From: Hydractinia symbiolongicarpus
Lineage: Eukaryota > Cnidaria > Hydrozoa > Anthoathecata > Hydractiniidae
DNA: 64,000 nt
Assembly (NCBI RefSeq): GCF_029227915.1
Contig: NC_079882.1
Location: forward strand, 3,596,001 to 3,660,000
Direction of reading: 5' to 3'
In this document: positions 50,696 to 60,587 of the stretch, one piece after another
How positions within the stretch are numbered: position 1 is the first letter of the stretch
Layout of the letters: every line of letters starts with the position of its first letter
Translations under genes and position numbers: made by a program
Notes under the pieces: model-generated
What the model saw: only the letters and a program-made list of their open reading frames with translations
Database searches by the model: none
Told to the model about the DNA's origin: nothing

Positions 50696-52045
50696 ATGGC
50701 CGAACAAGTACACTTCATCCTTAATTCTACTCAAAACCAAAGCGATATACAAAATTCTAATCAAGACAACAGTTTTTTTCAAAACTTGGGCTCTCCTGCA
50801 AGCATTGGCTCAAACTTTTCATCAAGTTCAAGCTTTTTATTGCAAGCTAAAAGTAAAGGAGGAGGGATAACTTGCTGTGTACCTCTCTGTCAAAACAACT
50901 CAAAGAAGAATCCAGACTTATCTTTTTATGTCATTCCTAAAGACTCAGAGCTTCGAAAGAAATGGCTTTTTATGATCAGTAGAAAGGATTTTGTACCTTC
51001 TACATCGCATAGAGTTTGCTCTGTTCATTTCACTGGTGGAAAGAAGACATATATGAACAATGTTCCCACAATAGTCCCAAAAACTATCAAACCAACAGCT
51101 AGCAAACCAAGAAAAACTCTCAACAGTACAAACTGTAAATTGCAACTATTTTCTCCTGTGAGGGCTACGACAAATGACATTGCTGCAGAATTATCTGTGG
51201 AGGAAGAGTTAAAACAAGAGTTGGAAAAATTGAGAGCCGAAATTAGTTGTATGAGAATTCATGAAAAGGAACTTGATCAAACTATTGAAAAACAACAAGC
51301 CACTATAAGTGACATAGCATTTTCAATTGACCGGTTTAAACACAATGAAGCACACTTTAAGTTTTATACCGGATTCGAATCTTATAAATTATTCAAAGCA
51401 GTTTTAGAATATTTACAACCAGCTGCAAATAAACTAATATATTGGGGTTCAAATACTAACACTGAAAATACAAAAAATATAAACTCTACAAAACGAGGCC
51501 GATCACGATCATTGAGCGCAGAAGAAGAATTCTTTATGATACTGGTTCGAATTCGATGTGGACTTTTGTTAGAAGATATGGCTGTTCGATTTAATATGTC
51601 GACAAGTCACATAAGCAGAATATTGATTACATGGACAGATTTTTTACATTCACAATTCCGTATGCTTCCAATATGGGCTTCAAAAGAAACAGTACAAAAT
51701 AGAATGCCGAAATGTTTTCAAAAAAGTTACCCAAATACCCGTGTCATATTAGATTGTACAGAAGTATTTGTGGAAATGCCTACGTCATATCGCACACAGT
51801 CCAGTACCTTTTCAAATTACAAACACCATAATACAGCAAAAGGATTAGTCGGAATAGCTCCTGATGGATCAGTGACATTTGTCTCTGATTTGTATGGTGG
51901 ACGCTTTTCGGATAAACGAATAACAAAAGATAGTGGTATATACGATTTGCTAGAGCCTGGGGATTCTGTGATGGCTGATAGAGGATTTGAGCTCGAGGAA
52001 GATTTACCTGAACTACTTACCTATAAAGACAAAACAATATTGTGA
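50696..52045 (+). CDS. THAP-domain DDE transposase (ISL2EU-type), C-terminally truncated
   Basis: 449 aa from the ATG at 50696; an earlier GTG frame opening only reads through the poly(A) run. It has a THAP zinc finger (C61, C65, W90, C108, H111, and VPTIVP as the AVPTIF-like end at about 123-128) and a coiled coil (about 175-215). A helix-turn-helix (EDMAVRFNMSTSHISRIL) follows. The DDE_Tnp_4-type catalytic core has D353 in LDCTEVFVEMPTS and D428 in MADRGF. Related proteins continue about 90-100 residues to an HVER-type block with the third acid. This one stops after EEDLPELLTYKDK, 14 bp from the convergent exonuclease stop, so it is probably inactive as a transposase. THAP DNA binding may persist. 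Confidence 0.85.
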   Translation: MAEQVHFILNSTQNQSDIQNSNQDNSFFQNLGSPASIGSNFSSSSSFLLQAKSKGGGITCCVPLCQNNSKKNPDLSFYVIPKDSELRKKWLFMISRKDFVPSTSHRVCSVHFTGGKKTYMNNVPTIVPKTIKPTASKPRKTLNSTNCKLQLFSPVRATTNDIAAELSVEEELKQELEKLRAEISCMRIHEKELDQTIEKQQATISDIAFSIDRFKHNEAHFKFYTGFESYKLFKAVLEYLQPAANKLIYWGSNTNTENTKNINSTKRGRSRSLSAEEEFFMILVRIRCGLLLEDMAVRFNMSTSHISRILITWTDFLHSQFRMLPIWASKETVQNRMPKCFQKSYPNTRVILDCTEVFVEMPTSYRTQSSTFSNYKHHNTAKGLVGIAPDGSVTFVSDLYGGRFSDKRITKDSGIYDLLEPGDSVMADRGFELEEDLPELLTYKDKTIL

Positions 52046-52059
52046 GGAAACAATTTTAT

Positions 52060-53748
52060 TTACTCACACTGTTGTTCTGTAATGTTGCTGTGCATGAAAG
52101 TGAAATAAAAGTGTGTTAGCTCAGGCAAAGTAATTCTGTTCCATTTTTCCTTTTGAAAAACTATTGTTTCCACATGTCGGTCAACTTTTGTATAAACAAT
52201 AAAATCAATTTCATTGACTTGTGTTACTGCCATCACACCTTGACATTGGTGAAAATAATTATGTCTTTCTTTGAGTTTTGGCTTGCCATTCGATATTTGT
52301 AAAAAAAAATTTTTATCTTTGCATGCGTCAGAAATAGAGCAATCCTTTTTTGAATATGGGCACTTCACCTCAATCAATCGAGCATTCCCATTCAAAGTTG
52401 TTGCGCCATCAGGACTTGCACCTAACCACGGCCATTTTGGATTAATAACGAAACCACATTTTTCGACTTCAATATTTTTCTCGGTTTGATACCAGTTTAG
52501 AGCATTAACTTCATTTTCTAAGCCCCATTTGCAGGCCTCTGATGTAAAGTTTTTATTTTTATTTAGACATTTTTGTAATATGCTTTTTGGATGTATATTT
52601 TTTCTTCTATTTATAATAGATCCAAAATTGGATGATGTTATGCGTTTCTTTCTTTCTGTGTACCACATATCACATTTATACTGAGTACATGTGGATTTTT
52701 CTATGTCTCGAACTTGTTCGGCATTGACATGAATGAAATTGTTTACAAATGACTTTTGCTCATCTGATAACTCTGCTATTTCTGGTTCAAAGTCAAGAGC
52801 CTGCAAAAATAAATTAACTGTCGGACGTAATTCAACTGTTTCACTGTTTGTCTGTTCAAAATTAAATTCTTTTATAGATGTGTCATAAAATGATGATGGT
52901 TTATAGTCATTTCCTTGTAATAAATATGCCATTGAAGTTCCTTGCCCTATTTCAAATAAGTCTGTCGCTAATTTTTTGACTTTTTCGGTTGAGGGCTCAT
53001 GTGCAAACAGTGGTGTAGAACAAAATTTTCTATTTCCTGTGACCAACGGTCTTTTGCGACTTTCATTTGTGTCTTTCGTAAGGTCTGCTTTCTCGAATGC
53101 CATTGCAGAAAATTTTATTGGTGCAGAATTTGCACTTTCTCCAGGTACATGCCATTTTTGTAACAAATCTGTGCATGTCTTGTCATCAGGGACAATTTTT
53201 AAGTCCAACTGTTTGTATTCAACCAATTGAAATAGAACTGCTGCGACATGCTTACAGCATCCTCCTGCTCCAGCTTTACATAAACATTTCGCATACAAAA
53301 TATCACCACTTCTTTGACACAGGTGGACATAAACAGAATATTTTTCTCTTTTCATGGAAGCAGCTACAAAACATTTCACAAGAAAAGTTAATTTTTCAGC
53401 CATAACATTACTTTTAACTCTCACTTTCTTCACGTAGCTCTCCTTGAATAGTTGGTATCCAAGAATTTTATGCTTTGTAGCACCCTTCGGCTTGCTATCA
53501 CAGCTATTTCCAAGAACTAAATATTGGTGAATTTTCTCCTGGGTGATCGAAGGCATAGCTGCAAGATCAGTTGACCATTGACTTATATCTTCGTGTGTTC
53601 TTTCCTCCACTTCTTCGTCCCTCTCGGCATTTGTTAATTCTTTAAAAACAGGTCTTGGTACCACACAAGAGCTTTGAGAAAAGCTAGGCCCAAGATCTGT
53701 AGAGCTTAAAATTATATCTAAATCTGTATCCTTATTTATTACTTCCAT
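52060..53748 (-). CDS. SWIM zinc finger / YqaJ-type exonuclease protein of the ISL2EU-type element
   Basis: 562 aa from the first ATG (53748); the frame opens 39 bp earlier without a usable ATG. Residues about 145-175 form a SWIM finger (C155-x-C157 ... C165-x-H167). About 365-530 form a YqaJ/lambda-exonuclease-like nuclease with ITSSNFGSI, GASPDG (D447), E460-V-K462 and HQCQGVM, so the PD-(D/E)xK catalytic residues are present. Proteins of this kind accompany the THAP transposase in ISL2EU-type transposons, where their role in excision or repair is presumed, not proven. The frame is intact and convergent with the transposase. Confidence 0.82.
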   Translation of the reverse strand: MEVINKDTDLDIILSSTDLGPSFSQSSCVVPRPVFKELTNAERDEEVEERTHEDISQWSTDLAAMPSITQEKIHQYLVLGNSCDSKPKGATKHKILGYQLFKESYVKKVRVKSNVMAEKLTFLVKCFVAASMKREKYSVYVHLCQRSGDILYAKCLCKAGAGGCCKHVAAVLFQLVEYKQLDLKIVPDDKTCTDLLQKWHVPGESANSAPIKFSAMAFEKADLTKDTNESRKRPLVTGNRKFCSTPLFAHEPSTEKVKKLATDLFEIGQGTSMAYLLQGNDYKPSSFYDTSIKEFNFEQTNSETVELRPTVNLFLQALDFEPEIAELSDEQKSFVNNFIHVNAEQVRDIEKSTCTQYKCDMWYTERKKRITSSNFGSIINRRKNIHPKSILQKCLNKNKNFTSEACKWGLENEVNALNWYQTEKNIEVEKCGFVINPKWPWLGASPDGATTLNGNARLIEVKCPYSKKDCSISDACKDKNFFLQISNGKPKLKERHNYFHQCQGVMAVTQVNEIDFIVYTKVDRHVETIVFQKEKWNRITLPELTHFYFTFMHSNITEQQCE

Positions 53749-53957
53749 TTCGACTTCTTTCACTCCTAAAACCTCACTAACTAACAATATTTAAATGTTT
53801 ACATCAATAACACGGGTTTTGGATAAGGGAGATAATGATTTTCTTGAGGAGATTTGAAAATTATCACAAACAATAACGGCTTTTTGTTATTATCGCCACA
53901 ATAAAAAGAATGCTGTTATTTATTTACAAACTCTCGCTTCTGGGAGGGAAAACTGTA

Positions 53958-54009
53958 GAATACAACTACCATAATGCATTGCGAATTAGCCGTATAGAGG
54001 GAACGGGGA
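53958..54009 (-). repeat. Right terminal inverted repeat of the ISL2EU-type element
   Basis: Perfect 52-bp inverse of 47201-47252, followed by AT at 54010-54011. Confidence 0.9.
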
Positions 54010-54011
54010 AT

Positions 54012-55372
54012 TTAAAGAATCAGCTTGTCAGTTTCACCGTTGCGATATCGAATTGGCATCGAAAATCGACATTAACAATTTGTCCACAGTATAACTTCAT
54101 ACAAGTCATTATTTCAATTTTTACTGAAGTAATAGGACTTTTACTTAGTATAGTTTTAGCATAGTTTTTCATACCGCTTACACCAAAATGGCTGCAGGGA
54201 CTAATCGGTTTGAAATTAATATTTTAATAACAAACTTTTTCTCTTCATGTGTTTTATTTTCCTGCAAAAGTTGTTGCATAGCTTAGGGAGCGTTCACATA
54301 TTACGTAATCAATTTTTTGCCTATTTTCTACTCCTCCCTTCCCATGGAATCAGTCGTAATCATTTGGTTGATCCCCTTCCTCTCCCAAAATTACGGGAAA
54401 TTTTAAAAGTAATAAATGACAAAATGCAAAAGTTTCCCTAAAAATTTTTTAATTTTTGTTAATGTGAAAGTAATGCACATGAAAAAGTTTCTGATGTTTT
54501 TTATGAAGAAATCTTCCATATTACCCATTTGGGGTAACTCGTCGAACAATGAATTTTCCCGCAGGTGTTCTCAAATATGTGTAATATAATTTTAAAAACT
54601 GTGATGTAATTTTCCTCTTAACTTTTGACTTTTAACTCAGCTCAGCCTTGTCATTTCATACTTAGTCTAGCTAGCTATAGCGAAAAAGTTTAATATTCAA
54701 ACTTGACCTATTTTACTGAGTATTAAGTAAAAAATGTTAGTTTAATCCTAAATCTAGCTATAGGGTAGCTAAGCTACCTGTAAGAACTGTTGTTCTATTT
54801 TGTAAACAAACCCAAGAATTAATTATATTTTTTCGGTCGAGTCCTCTCAGGTGCTTAATACAGGGGGGTCTTAATAGCTTAGGGGGTCAGAATTCTTTTT
54901 GAGAACCAATAAGGGGGGGAGGTTATTAAACAGGTGGGTCAGAATTTTTTGTGCACACTGTAGTGGCTTTCTAATAGGGTGTGGATGGGTGGGGAAAAAA
55001 TCCACCCGAGAGTAAGGCCATTCATGCTCAAAACAAAGGATTGGCCTTGTAAGCAAAGAACATTAGAATTAACCAATCAAAAATCGTTTGAGACCCAGAG
55101 TATTTTTTCCCATCTTAACTATTCCGCAGGTGAATGTTTATCATAGCGCATCCGTATTTCATTCTCAACTGAGAATGTTTCACCCCGATCACAGCTCTGA
55201 TCATGACGGGCGAGTATAATCCGTGTAAGTCATATTGAAGAAGAACTACTTTGTTCATCACTAACATACTGCCTGGCAATGAGCGGGATTCGATCCGCGG
55301 TCCCCAGAACTTATTATTGCAGAAAGATTATTAGTTCTGCAGAAAATTTCAAAACATATGTAATGAGATCCC
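54012..55372. other. Intergenic repeat debris, no gene seen
   Basis: It includes 'gggagcgttcacatattacg' (about 54285) and a G-rich stretch with 'ttaataggggggt'-type units (about 54850-54930), both looking like MITE remnants. A copy of the 26-bp motif shared with 47088 lies at 55234-55259. Confidence 0.4.
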
Positions 55373-55672
55373 TTGACGAAATCATACAACAGTTTATCTG
55401 AAGCAGGTTATAATGAAGACTCTGTTGATTATGTTATGTACCGTTTGGAGCAATTAATTACAGTGGTTTCACAGGGAAGTATAGTTTACAATGTTGTTGG
55501 CGACCTTCTAGATACCTTGGTGACTGTTATGAAATTTTTAGAAGATTTAATGAATATATACCCTAAACTAAATCTATTTTCGGACAATAAATCTGGAGAT
55601 GTCGGAAGCCCTTCCTTCGAATATAGACTTGGATTCTGCCGGTCGGTTCTGATTTTTAGAGGTCTCCGGTAA
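55373..55672 (+). pseudogene. Possible N-terminal fragment of an rve-integrase transposon protein
   Basis: 100 codons (YNEDSVDYVMYRLEQLIT ... LVTVMKFLEDLM ... PSFEYRLGF) resemble the N-terminal helical region of animal 'integrase core' proteins, which precedes their helix-turn-helix and integrase domains. It has no proper start and stops after RSVLIFRGLR. A matching integrase C-terminal fragment on the same strand lies at 59740-60050. Recognition is by pattern only. Confidence 0.4.
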
Positions 55673-55689
55673 TTGGTGAGACAGGTTTC

Positions 55690-57040
55690 ATAGACTGCCT
55701 GGTAATGAGATCAGCAGGGTTGAGATTGGTAGGCAAGTATTGCCAATTTTCTACAATGCCTTTTTGGCGAATTTTGACAATTTTGATTATAAACAAAGGT
55801 TTTAAATTCCTTTTTGGTTGCTCTAATTCACGCTAAACAAATTTGACTATCAGTGTAATAATGTTCGCTCGAAATTTCAATCACGGCAGGAATGGCGTGT
55901 TTTATTGAACTCATAAATCGAACCAGTAAAAGATTTCCCTGGAGTTCGGTGCGCGGAATGGCGTGAGGCTGCATGGAGGACACGCGTGATTTGGAGGAAA
56001 TAAAGCTTGCGAACCGTGTTCTATTGTATGTTTCGGCGACTAGATAAACAACGGCACCGTACGCTTGTAAACTTGCGTCGCTAAATCCATGCAGTCCAAA
56101 ATGTTTGATAGGCTCGTTGTTGTCTCGAAAATATCGTCGATCAAAATTTATTCTTCTCATAGAACTTAAGTCGTTGATTATTTCAGACCATTTTTGTTTG
56201 AATTCGTCCGGAAAGTTATTATTCCAATTTAGTTGGTGTTTACAAATATCTTAAAAAATATTTTTTAGTGTGATAATAAGTGGTTGAATAATATAGAAGG
56301 CGTTAAAGGGGCTACGAACCGGTTAAAATGCTCACATTCCGTTTATTCCGCGCACATAAAAATCCGGGAAATGCGTTTTGCGCAATGAACAGACCAGCGC
56401 ACTTTGCACGCTGGTTCAATATTTTTTTCCGAAAAGTATATTACAAAGAAATATTTCAGCAAGACTCATTCTGGATGAAAACATGACCAAGGCTGGAAAA
56501 GATAAAAATTCTAGATATATCTGTGTGTTTGAGTCTGTAAATTACATACATGCCAGAAAAATAGCCATTTTTGTTTTTCACCGCTATCAGCTCGACTTTC
56601 GTGTAAGTCACTAAAGTCGAAAACCAACAGCCGTTCCGTAGCCCCTTTAAGTTGTTGCCAGGCTCAATTATTTCTCGTAAGTCATAGTTCAAAGTATCGT
56701 CGAATTCATCCCACATAACTGGTTTCGGTTGTTCAATATTTTCTAACTCCGTTATGATTTTTCACAATACTTTTTCATTGGTTCTCCATTTTCGAAGCGG
56801 GGAATGTCCTTCTAAAAATCTCAATTTTAACTTTTTGTAAAGTTCAAAAGCTTTTTCTGTAGAAAATTCGCCACCGTAAAAATCATCGACAAAAAATGAA
56901 TGAATAACTTTTAGCACGTAAGCTGTGTCAGCGGTTTTAAAAAGATCATTATGTTTCCTAATTGTTCCGTATAAAGGAGAGGCGAACAGCCGTGACACGG
57001 CTGCTGACTGAAAATTCACGATCCCTAAGATAATTTCAAA
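55690..57040 (-). mobile_element. BEL/Pao LTR-retrotransposon pol remnant
   Basis: Minus-strand blocks in order: LYGTIRKHN and VIHSFFVDDFYGGE then LRKWRTNE (RT end, 57019-56762); MWDEFDDTLNYDLREI (about 56720-56655); QPLIITLKNIF and a DICKHQLNWN-type stretch with a stop (about 56290-56220); GLHGFSDASLQAYGAVVYL and YYTDSQICLA (RNase H, 56160-55828); and a LPTNLNPADLITRQ-like stretch (about 55730-55690). Stops, frameshifts and a 340-bp MITE break it. No LTRs or integrase were seen. Confidence 0.75.
56307..56646. mobile_element. 340-bp TTAA-type MITE inside the BEL/Pao remnant
   Basis: The ends AGGGGCTACGAACCGG and the inverse CCGTTCCGTAGCCCCT are flanked on both sides by TTAA (56303-56306, 56647-56650), the target duplication of piggyBac-type (and Kolobok) elements. 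A similar end (TTAAACGGGGCTACGAA) lies at about 63577. Confidence 0.7.
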
Positions 57041-57864
57041 TACCAGATACGCTGGTCTGGAATATCCCGTAAAACCTTGACAATTGTTTAGTTTTTGTAA
57101 TATTTAGTTAGCAACAAATCAGGTAAAAAATGGATTTGCTGCTTTTATATTAAGGGGGTAATAAATTAAAGCTGCTTGTTTAAAAAAGGTGAATTTGTGG
57201 CTTAAAACTTTGCAGCACAACAACACGTTATTATACTCACATTATACCCAGAAAATCTCTTCATTAGAAGTTTATTACAAAATACCAGTTTTTACTTTTA
57301 TCCTTGAATGCTGAATCATTCATTTTATGGTTCAGTATTTTTACACATTTCCAAACTAGTGGTTAGTCAGAAACAATATTATATCTTTCTATACAGTGAT
57401 GGCCACGCTGCGATGATCGCACTGTTTTTTTAAAAATAATACACAAGTTAAAGATCAAAATAGCAAGTATGCTATTAGTTGAATAGCCCGGCCTAGCCCT
57501 GACTTTTTTCTTCTTCTAATTCTTTTTGGATTTTTTCTACTTTTCGCGGCCCTGTACCGTGTAGTCCCCGTAATGCCAAGAGCGTCAGGAACCCGGGCTA
57601 TTAGTTGAATAACACGACGAAAATATTTTTATTTTTATTACTGAACTTAGCAAACTAATTATGAGTAAAGATAAAGAAAATAAAGGTTTGTAAACAAAGC
57701 TGAAACCGCCATATTGTACGTCCGATTTGTTGTTGAAAGCTTCCGGTCTGTGTCATCACAACAAAATTCATCGTTCGTAGTTGGATGTATGTTGTGAAAA
57801 AGCAAACCAAATTACGGAAAGAATATTATTATTGGCTGTGAAAGACATTATCGACTTTTGTTTT
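57041..57864. other. Intergenic, no gene seen
   Basis: AT-rich, no open frame and no recognisable repeat apart from a short direct motif 'gctattagttgaata' near 57472 and 57598. Confidence 0.35.
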
Positions 57865-59162
57865 TTATGTTGTGATACTTGCTGGTACTCTGGTAGCTGT
57901 TCCTGTTGTTGTAGTGCATCTTGTTCCTGTTTTGCTGTGCTTTTTGCGCTTGGTTGTAGTGATTGTAGGCCCTCTTTGGGGTCTTGTAAGAGGCCCCCTG
58001 TTTGACGATTCTGATTTTCTTTTTAGGTTGAGCCTTTCTTTCTCTAACAATGCTCTAAGTTGGTTTTCCTTTTTTAAAGTTTCTAGACGCTCACATATTA
58101 AGGACCCGAATAGTTGATCCGCTGCTTCGTCAGTATATGTCGCTAACTTCACATACTGGTTTGGTAAGGATGGTTTTATGATGTTACGCCTATGTTGGTT
58201 TACTGCTTGAGACACCTTTCCAGCAAGTGATATTGCATCTTTTAGTGATGTAAGAGGGCCCTTGACATCCACATTATTTTGTGCAAATTGTGTCCTTAAT
58301 TCAGTCAGTTCTAATGCTGCACGCAATACCATTGTTGTCGATGCAACATGTAATTTCTGGATTTCTTGGAGCTTGTAGTCATTCATTCGAACGAAAGTTG
58401 ACAACGTACTCCATATTTCCAGGTTAACCTTTTTTGGCACAAAACAGGGACAATTCGCAGGTGCAGCTGCATTTTCCAATTTTTGTTTAAGCACCTCCTC
58501 TTTTATTGACTTTTGACAAAATATCTTTGCTGCACCTGCAATGGAGGATGCAATTTCTGGCCCAGTTGGTAGTGTGTCATCTTCGTATTCTTTGGTTGTT
58601 TCCTGTCAGTACTCCTGTTCTTTATCTTTTGTCTCCACCAGCTTCCCTGTTGTCTGGGAGTTGTTCCCTGTGGATGAACTGGACTGCCCTGTAACAGATT
58701 GGTTACCAGAAAACCAAATATTTGATCCCATGATTGAGAGTTGATCCGTGTCAGTATTTTTATGCTCACTTCTTGGTGGGATTTTTTTTTATTCCTATTA
58801 GAATTTTCCATAGTAAATGTTGACCGAGCAGGTGCTGCATTTAAGTCAACTATAGTTTGGGTAATGTTTGACCGATCTCCATCTGGAGAATTAGGGTCAT
58901 TTCTACGCTCCTGAGAAGGAGCTGAAGTTCCCAGAGCATTAGCTGATGTTAAGCTTTTAGCCAAATTATTCATGGCTTGGATCACACTGTTCAGTTGATC
59001 GTGCTGCTTATTAACAGAGGTTGTGAGCTGTATCATTGCTTCTTGCTGCTGTGTGCACATTTGTTCTAACAAATTGGTGCAGTTGCCACCTGTCGCAGCA
59101 GCAGAGACATTACAAGCGGTGTTAGTGTCCCACATGATAGGATCACGTTCTTCGTTGATCAT
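57865..59162 (-). pseudogene. DIRS-type retrotransposon gag-like ORF, frameshifted
   Basis: The upstream part (59162 to about 58650) encodes an N-terminal region with MCTQQQEAMIQLTTSVNKQ. The downstream part (to 57865) encodes ASSIAGAAKIFCQKSIKEEV, ANCPCFVPKKVNLEIWSTLS and ATYTDEAADQLFGSLICERL, which resemble the capsid-like ORF of DIRS elements. The two lie in different frames, shifting somewhere in about 58560-58700, so the copy is broken. No reverse transcriptase or tyrosine recombinase follows on the minus strand, so it is an orphan fragment. Confidence 0.6.
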
Positions 59163-59739
59163 TGTATTCTCTCCCTATAAATTAAGTTTATTATACACAG
59201 TCACACATGCAAACTTGGTATATAGGTAACTTAATCACCAACGAAAAGTTGGTATACCATATAAGCGCTGGCTTAAGTAAATAATAGATTATGGTACTTG
59301 ATTTTGAAACAGATTTGAAAAAACTCTAGTTTTCTGTGGACTTCTATTAAAAACATCTTTCCGTAGGTTTCACGGAAGTCGAAATAGGATTTTCACGGAA
59401 GCTGGATCTCATTTGTATACTTAGGATTATGGGCTAAATTGTTATTCCGTAGAATTCTTCGTGCAAAACTGAAACTGTACAGCGTAAAAATAAAAAAAAC
59501 GTGGTGTATAAAAAGTCATAATCTGAAATAGGATAATTAAAAGGTATGTGTTAAAAATACAATGGCTCTTTGGCATATAGATGTAAATCATAAATTGATC
59601 CGGTGGGGATTTGTTATTCACGGAGGCATAGATGGTTTCTCCAGAAAAAAAATTACTTGAAGTGCAACACAAACAACAAAGCAAAAACAATCGTAGAATA
59701 ATTCGTTAATGCAGTGAGAAAATATGTGTTATGTTCAAG
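59163..59739. other. Intergenic, no gene seen
   Basis: No coding or repeat signal recognised. The frame 59442-59690 (-) lacks any domain. Confidence 0.3.
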
Positions 59740-60050
59740 TGTTCGCGCAGACCAAGGTGTCGAGAATACATGTTGCACGTTATATGGCAGGAGGAGCTTT
59801 ATTGCAGGGAAATCGTGCCACAATCAACGTATCGAACGCTTATGGAGGTATGTATTTACAGGATGCGTTTTAATTTATTATCAAGTGTTGTAGTATTTAG
59901 AAAATAATGGCTTATTTAACATAGAGAATTCTTTACACGTAAGCTTTCTACACCTTGTCTTTCTACCACGCATGAGCATTTAGAACGCTTTGTTAAAGGC
60001 TGGAACAGTCATCCATTATCCACAGAAAAAAACTATACACCAAACAATTA
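59740..60050 (+). pseudogene. rve-integrase C-terminal fragment
   Basis: The plus-strand frame gives [12 protein letters not shown] ... [20 protein letters not shown]. The RxDxGxEN and NQRIERLWR motifs carry the second D and final E of the retroviral-type integrase fold found in animal 'integrase core' transposon proteins. After stops and a shift it continues YLENNGLFNIENSLHV and RFVKGWNSHPLSTEKNYTP, also characteristic. It is clearly a decayed gene. It may be the other half of the fragment at 55373. Confidence 0.65.
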
Positions 60051-60511
60051 GCAGTCATAAGAAAAAATTTTAAAATGACAGAATACCTTGAAAAATCTTT
60101 TGTGTAGCTAGCTACATAAAATAATAATTTAGCTCTTTTACTTTATCACTTAATTATTTAAAAACAAATGTGCCTCTGGAGTGCTGGCATGGTACTAGCT
60201 AGGTAGCTTAAAATCACAAAATAGCTATGTGACCATCTGCTTTATAATTTTCAGATTTTTGCTGCTGATATCAGCATATATTAGCCCTCGAGTGTCACAA
60301 TTTCGTATATATAGGAGTTAATTATCTTTAAGAGGGTAAGATATGATCACGGCGACTTGGTGCTCTTTGGTTGATTGTAATTCGTGGTTTGCTATGAGAT
60401 GGATTTGAATTTTAGGGATTTACTTTGACTTTTCTACGTGTAGGCTTTTGTTTGAAAGAAACTAAATGTGATATCCTTGAAGAAAGCTTAGTTGACTAGG
60501 CTAGGTACATC
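60051..60511. other. Intergenic / FTSJ1 3' flank
   Basis: No gene seen. FTSJ1 transcripts probably end in this region. Confidence 0.4.
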
Positions 60512-60517
60512 TTTATT
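60512..60517 (-). terminator. AATAAA polyadenylation signal of FTSJ1
   Basis: TTTATT on the plus strand, 71 nt beyond the FTSJ1 stop codon. Confidence 0.5.
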
Positions 60518-60587
60518 ATTGGACAAAACAACGCCAATCGGTTAAAATTATTTTACAAAAAAATCATATACACATATTTGCAACTTG

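Larger units (their letters stand above)
47201..54009. mobile_element. ISL2EU-type DNA transposon carrying a reverse-transcriptase gene
   Basis: Terminal inverted repeats at 47201-47252 and 53958-54009 are identical over 52 bp (starting TCCCCGTTCCCTCTATACGG) and are flanked by AT on both sides (47199-47200, 54010-54011). Inside are a THAP/DDE transposase (+) and a convergent SWIM-YqaJ exonuclease (-), the gene pair described for ISL2EU-like transposons. Between the left TIR and the transposase lies a complete RT/endonuclease ORF with a poly(A) run at its end, which most simply reads as a retrotransposon inserted into the DNA transposon. TIR identity implies recent mobility, yet the transposase is truncated, so this copy may have moved using enzymes from elsewhere. 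Confidence 0.85.

Noticed and set aside
57872-58117. Hydrophobic plus-strand open frame
   Set aside because: It is antisense to the DIRS-like gag; its low-complexity Val/Leu/Cys runs come from the ACA/ACT-rich opposite strand.
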